This document shows, one piece after another, positions 31,119 through 31,773 of a stretch of DNA of 31,773 nt. How positions within the stretch are numbered: the stretch's first letter is position 1; every line of letters begins with the position of its first letter. The notes beneath the pieces were generated by a model that did not search any database, was not told the DNA's origin, and saw only the letters and a program-made list of their open reading frames with translations. Position numbers and translations under genes: made by a program. This DNA comes from an uncultured Nitrososphaerota archaeon (GTDB lineage: Bacteria > Bacillota > Clostridia > Oscillospirales > Ruminococcaceae): positions 1 through 31,773 of the forward strand of contig CAKXAF010000003.1 of the NCBI GenBank assembly GCA_934869045.1, given 5' to 3'.

Positions 31119-31773
31119 TTACCGATACAGGGGGCCGTAAGCCGCACAGGCGCGGTAATCGGCGGCTTCTTTATCCTTGGTGCCAAAGGCGTTCCAGCTA
31201 TGCGGGCGGTAGATGTCCGCGTCATCCACATTGTGGAGGGAGACGGGAATCCGCAGCATGGAAGCCAGGGTGATGAGATCCTTGCCGATATGGCCGTAAC
31301 AGAACGCGCCGTGGTTCGCGCCCCAATTGGCCATTACGTCGTAGACGGTCTCAAAACCCTTCGCACCCAGGCGGGGAGCAAACCAGGTGGTAGGCCAGGT
31401 CTTGTCCGTACGGTCATCTAGGGTTTTGTGGACATCGTCGTCGAGGGTGACGGTATAGCCCTCCGCCAGCTGGAGAACCGGGCCGATCCCGTCTACCAGG
31501 TTGACGCGGATCATCGTTACAGGCATCTCGCTCTGCGTCTTAAAATGGGAGGAATATCCACCCCCGCGGAAGTATTCGAAGTTGGCGTTGGGCCAATCGG
31601 TGGCGCCCATAATGGCCTTCATATCGGATTCTTCCATATCCCACCACTGTTTCATGCAGCCGTTGCCGTCCTTATCCCTGGCCATGCCGCAGCCATCCAG
31701 AGCCGCTGCGCCGGAGTTGATGAGGTGAATGAAGCCGTTGGCGGCTTTCCCGGTGGGGCGCTTACCGGTGACA
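31119..31773 (-). CDS. fucI: L-fucose isomerase, C-terminal part (cut by window edge)
   Basis: The last 217 residues are present; the N-terminal two thirds lie past the right edge. FucI interconverts L-fucose and L-fuculose (also D-arabinose and D-ribulose) in the cytoplasm with Mn2+. Very conserved blocks are ATDWPNANFEYFRGGGYSS, PVTMIRVNLVDGIGPVLQLAEGYTV, WPTTWFAPRLG, VMANWGANHGAFCYGHIGKDLITLASMLRIPV and ADYRACAAYGPLYR at the very end. The ANWGANHG..GHIG region carries a metal-ligand histidine in the family. It is transcribed away from the window edge and ends before a palindrome. The FGGY kinase at 26271 could be a partner fuculokinase, though it is on the opposite strand. Confidence 0.95.
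   Translation of the reverse strand, partial: VTGKRPTGKAANGFIHLINSGAAALDGCGMARDKDGNGCMKQWWDMEESDMKAIMGATDWPNANFEYFRGGGYSSHFKTQSEMPVTMIRVNLVDGIGPVLQLAEGYTVTLDDDVHKTLDDRTDKTWPTTWFAPRLGAKGFETVYDVMANWGANHGAFCYGHIGKDLITLASMLRIPVSLHNVDDADIYRPHSWNAFGTKDKEAADYRACAAYGPLYR

Overview
The window is roughly 60% G+C with AT-rich intergenic islands, strong AGGAGG-type ribosome sites and sigma-A-like promoters. It encodes Firmicute-type lipoprotein-dependent sugar ABC transport and LacI, ROK and RpiR regulators. This fits an anaerobic, carbohydrate-fermenting clostridium, probably an Oscillospiraceae-like gut organism (inference from gene content only). No phage, integrase, transposase, CRISPR array, rRNA or tRNA was seen. 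Almost every gene belongs to a sugar or sugar-acid catabolic module with its own regulator.

Region A (1-12336, minus strand). A LacI regulator (11248-12273) precedes an operon: Gfo/Idh dehydrogenase, solute-binding lipoprotein, two permeases, a large acetylxylan-esterase-like hydrolase and a NagB-like protein. After a hairpin and a good internal promoter come uxaB, uxaA and a cut-off LarA/DUF2088-like gene. This looks like uptake, deacylation and oxidation of a glycan fragment, feeding hexuronate catabolism (tagaturonate to altronate to KDG). The palindrome ACACGTGT lies in the promoters of both lacI and the Gfo/Idh operon and is the probable operator.

Region B (12488-18713). A minus-strand trio of PfkB kinase, D-lyxose-isomerase-like cupin and class II aldolase diverges from a ROK regulator. 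An 11-bp perfect inverted repeat covers both -35 boxes. Downstream of the ROK gene are two tandem Gfo/Idh dehydrogenases, closed by a long bidirectional terminator.

Region C (18727-24942). An RpiR regulator diverges from a five-gene operon: GlcD-like FAD oxidase, two-cluster Fe-S protein, class II aldolase, PfkB kinase and IolB. The last three match the IolJ-IolC-IolB segment of inositol catabolism, but no iolD or iolE is present and a flavin/Fe-S redox pair takes the leading place.

Region D (24943-31773). A roughly 530-bp gene-poor stretch leads to a frameshifted XRE regulator fused to a desulfoferrodoxin-like domain. Then come an FGGY kinase, a compact fused EtfB-EtfA protein, an MFS permease behind a strong leader hairpin, about 460 bp of stacked palindromes, and the C-terminal third of L-fucose isomerase. 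The most unusual biology is the combination of GlcD-like oxidase, Fe-S partner, fused ETF and IolB/kinase/aldolase, which may form an ETF-linked variant of inositol or deoxyuronate catabolism.
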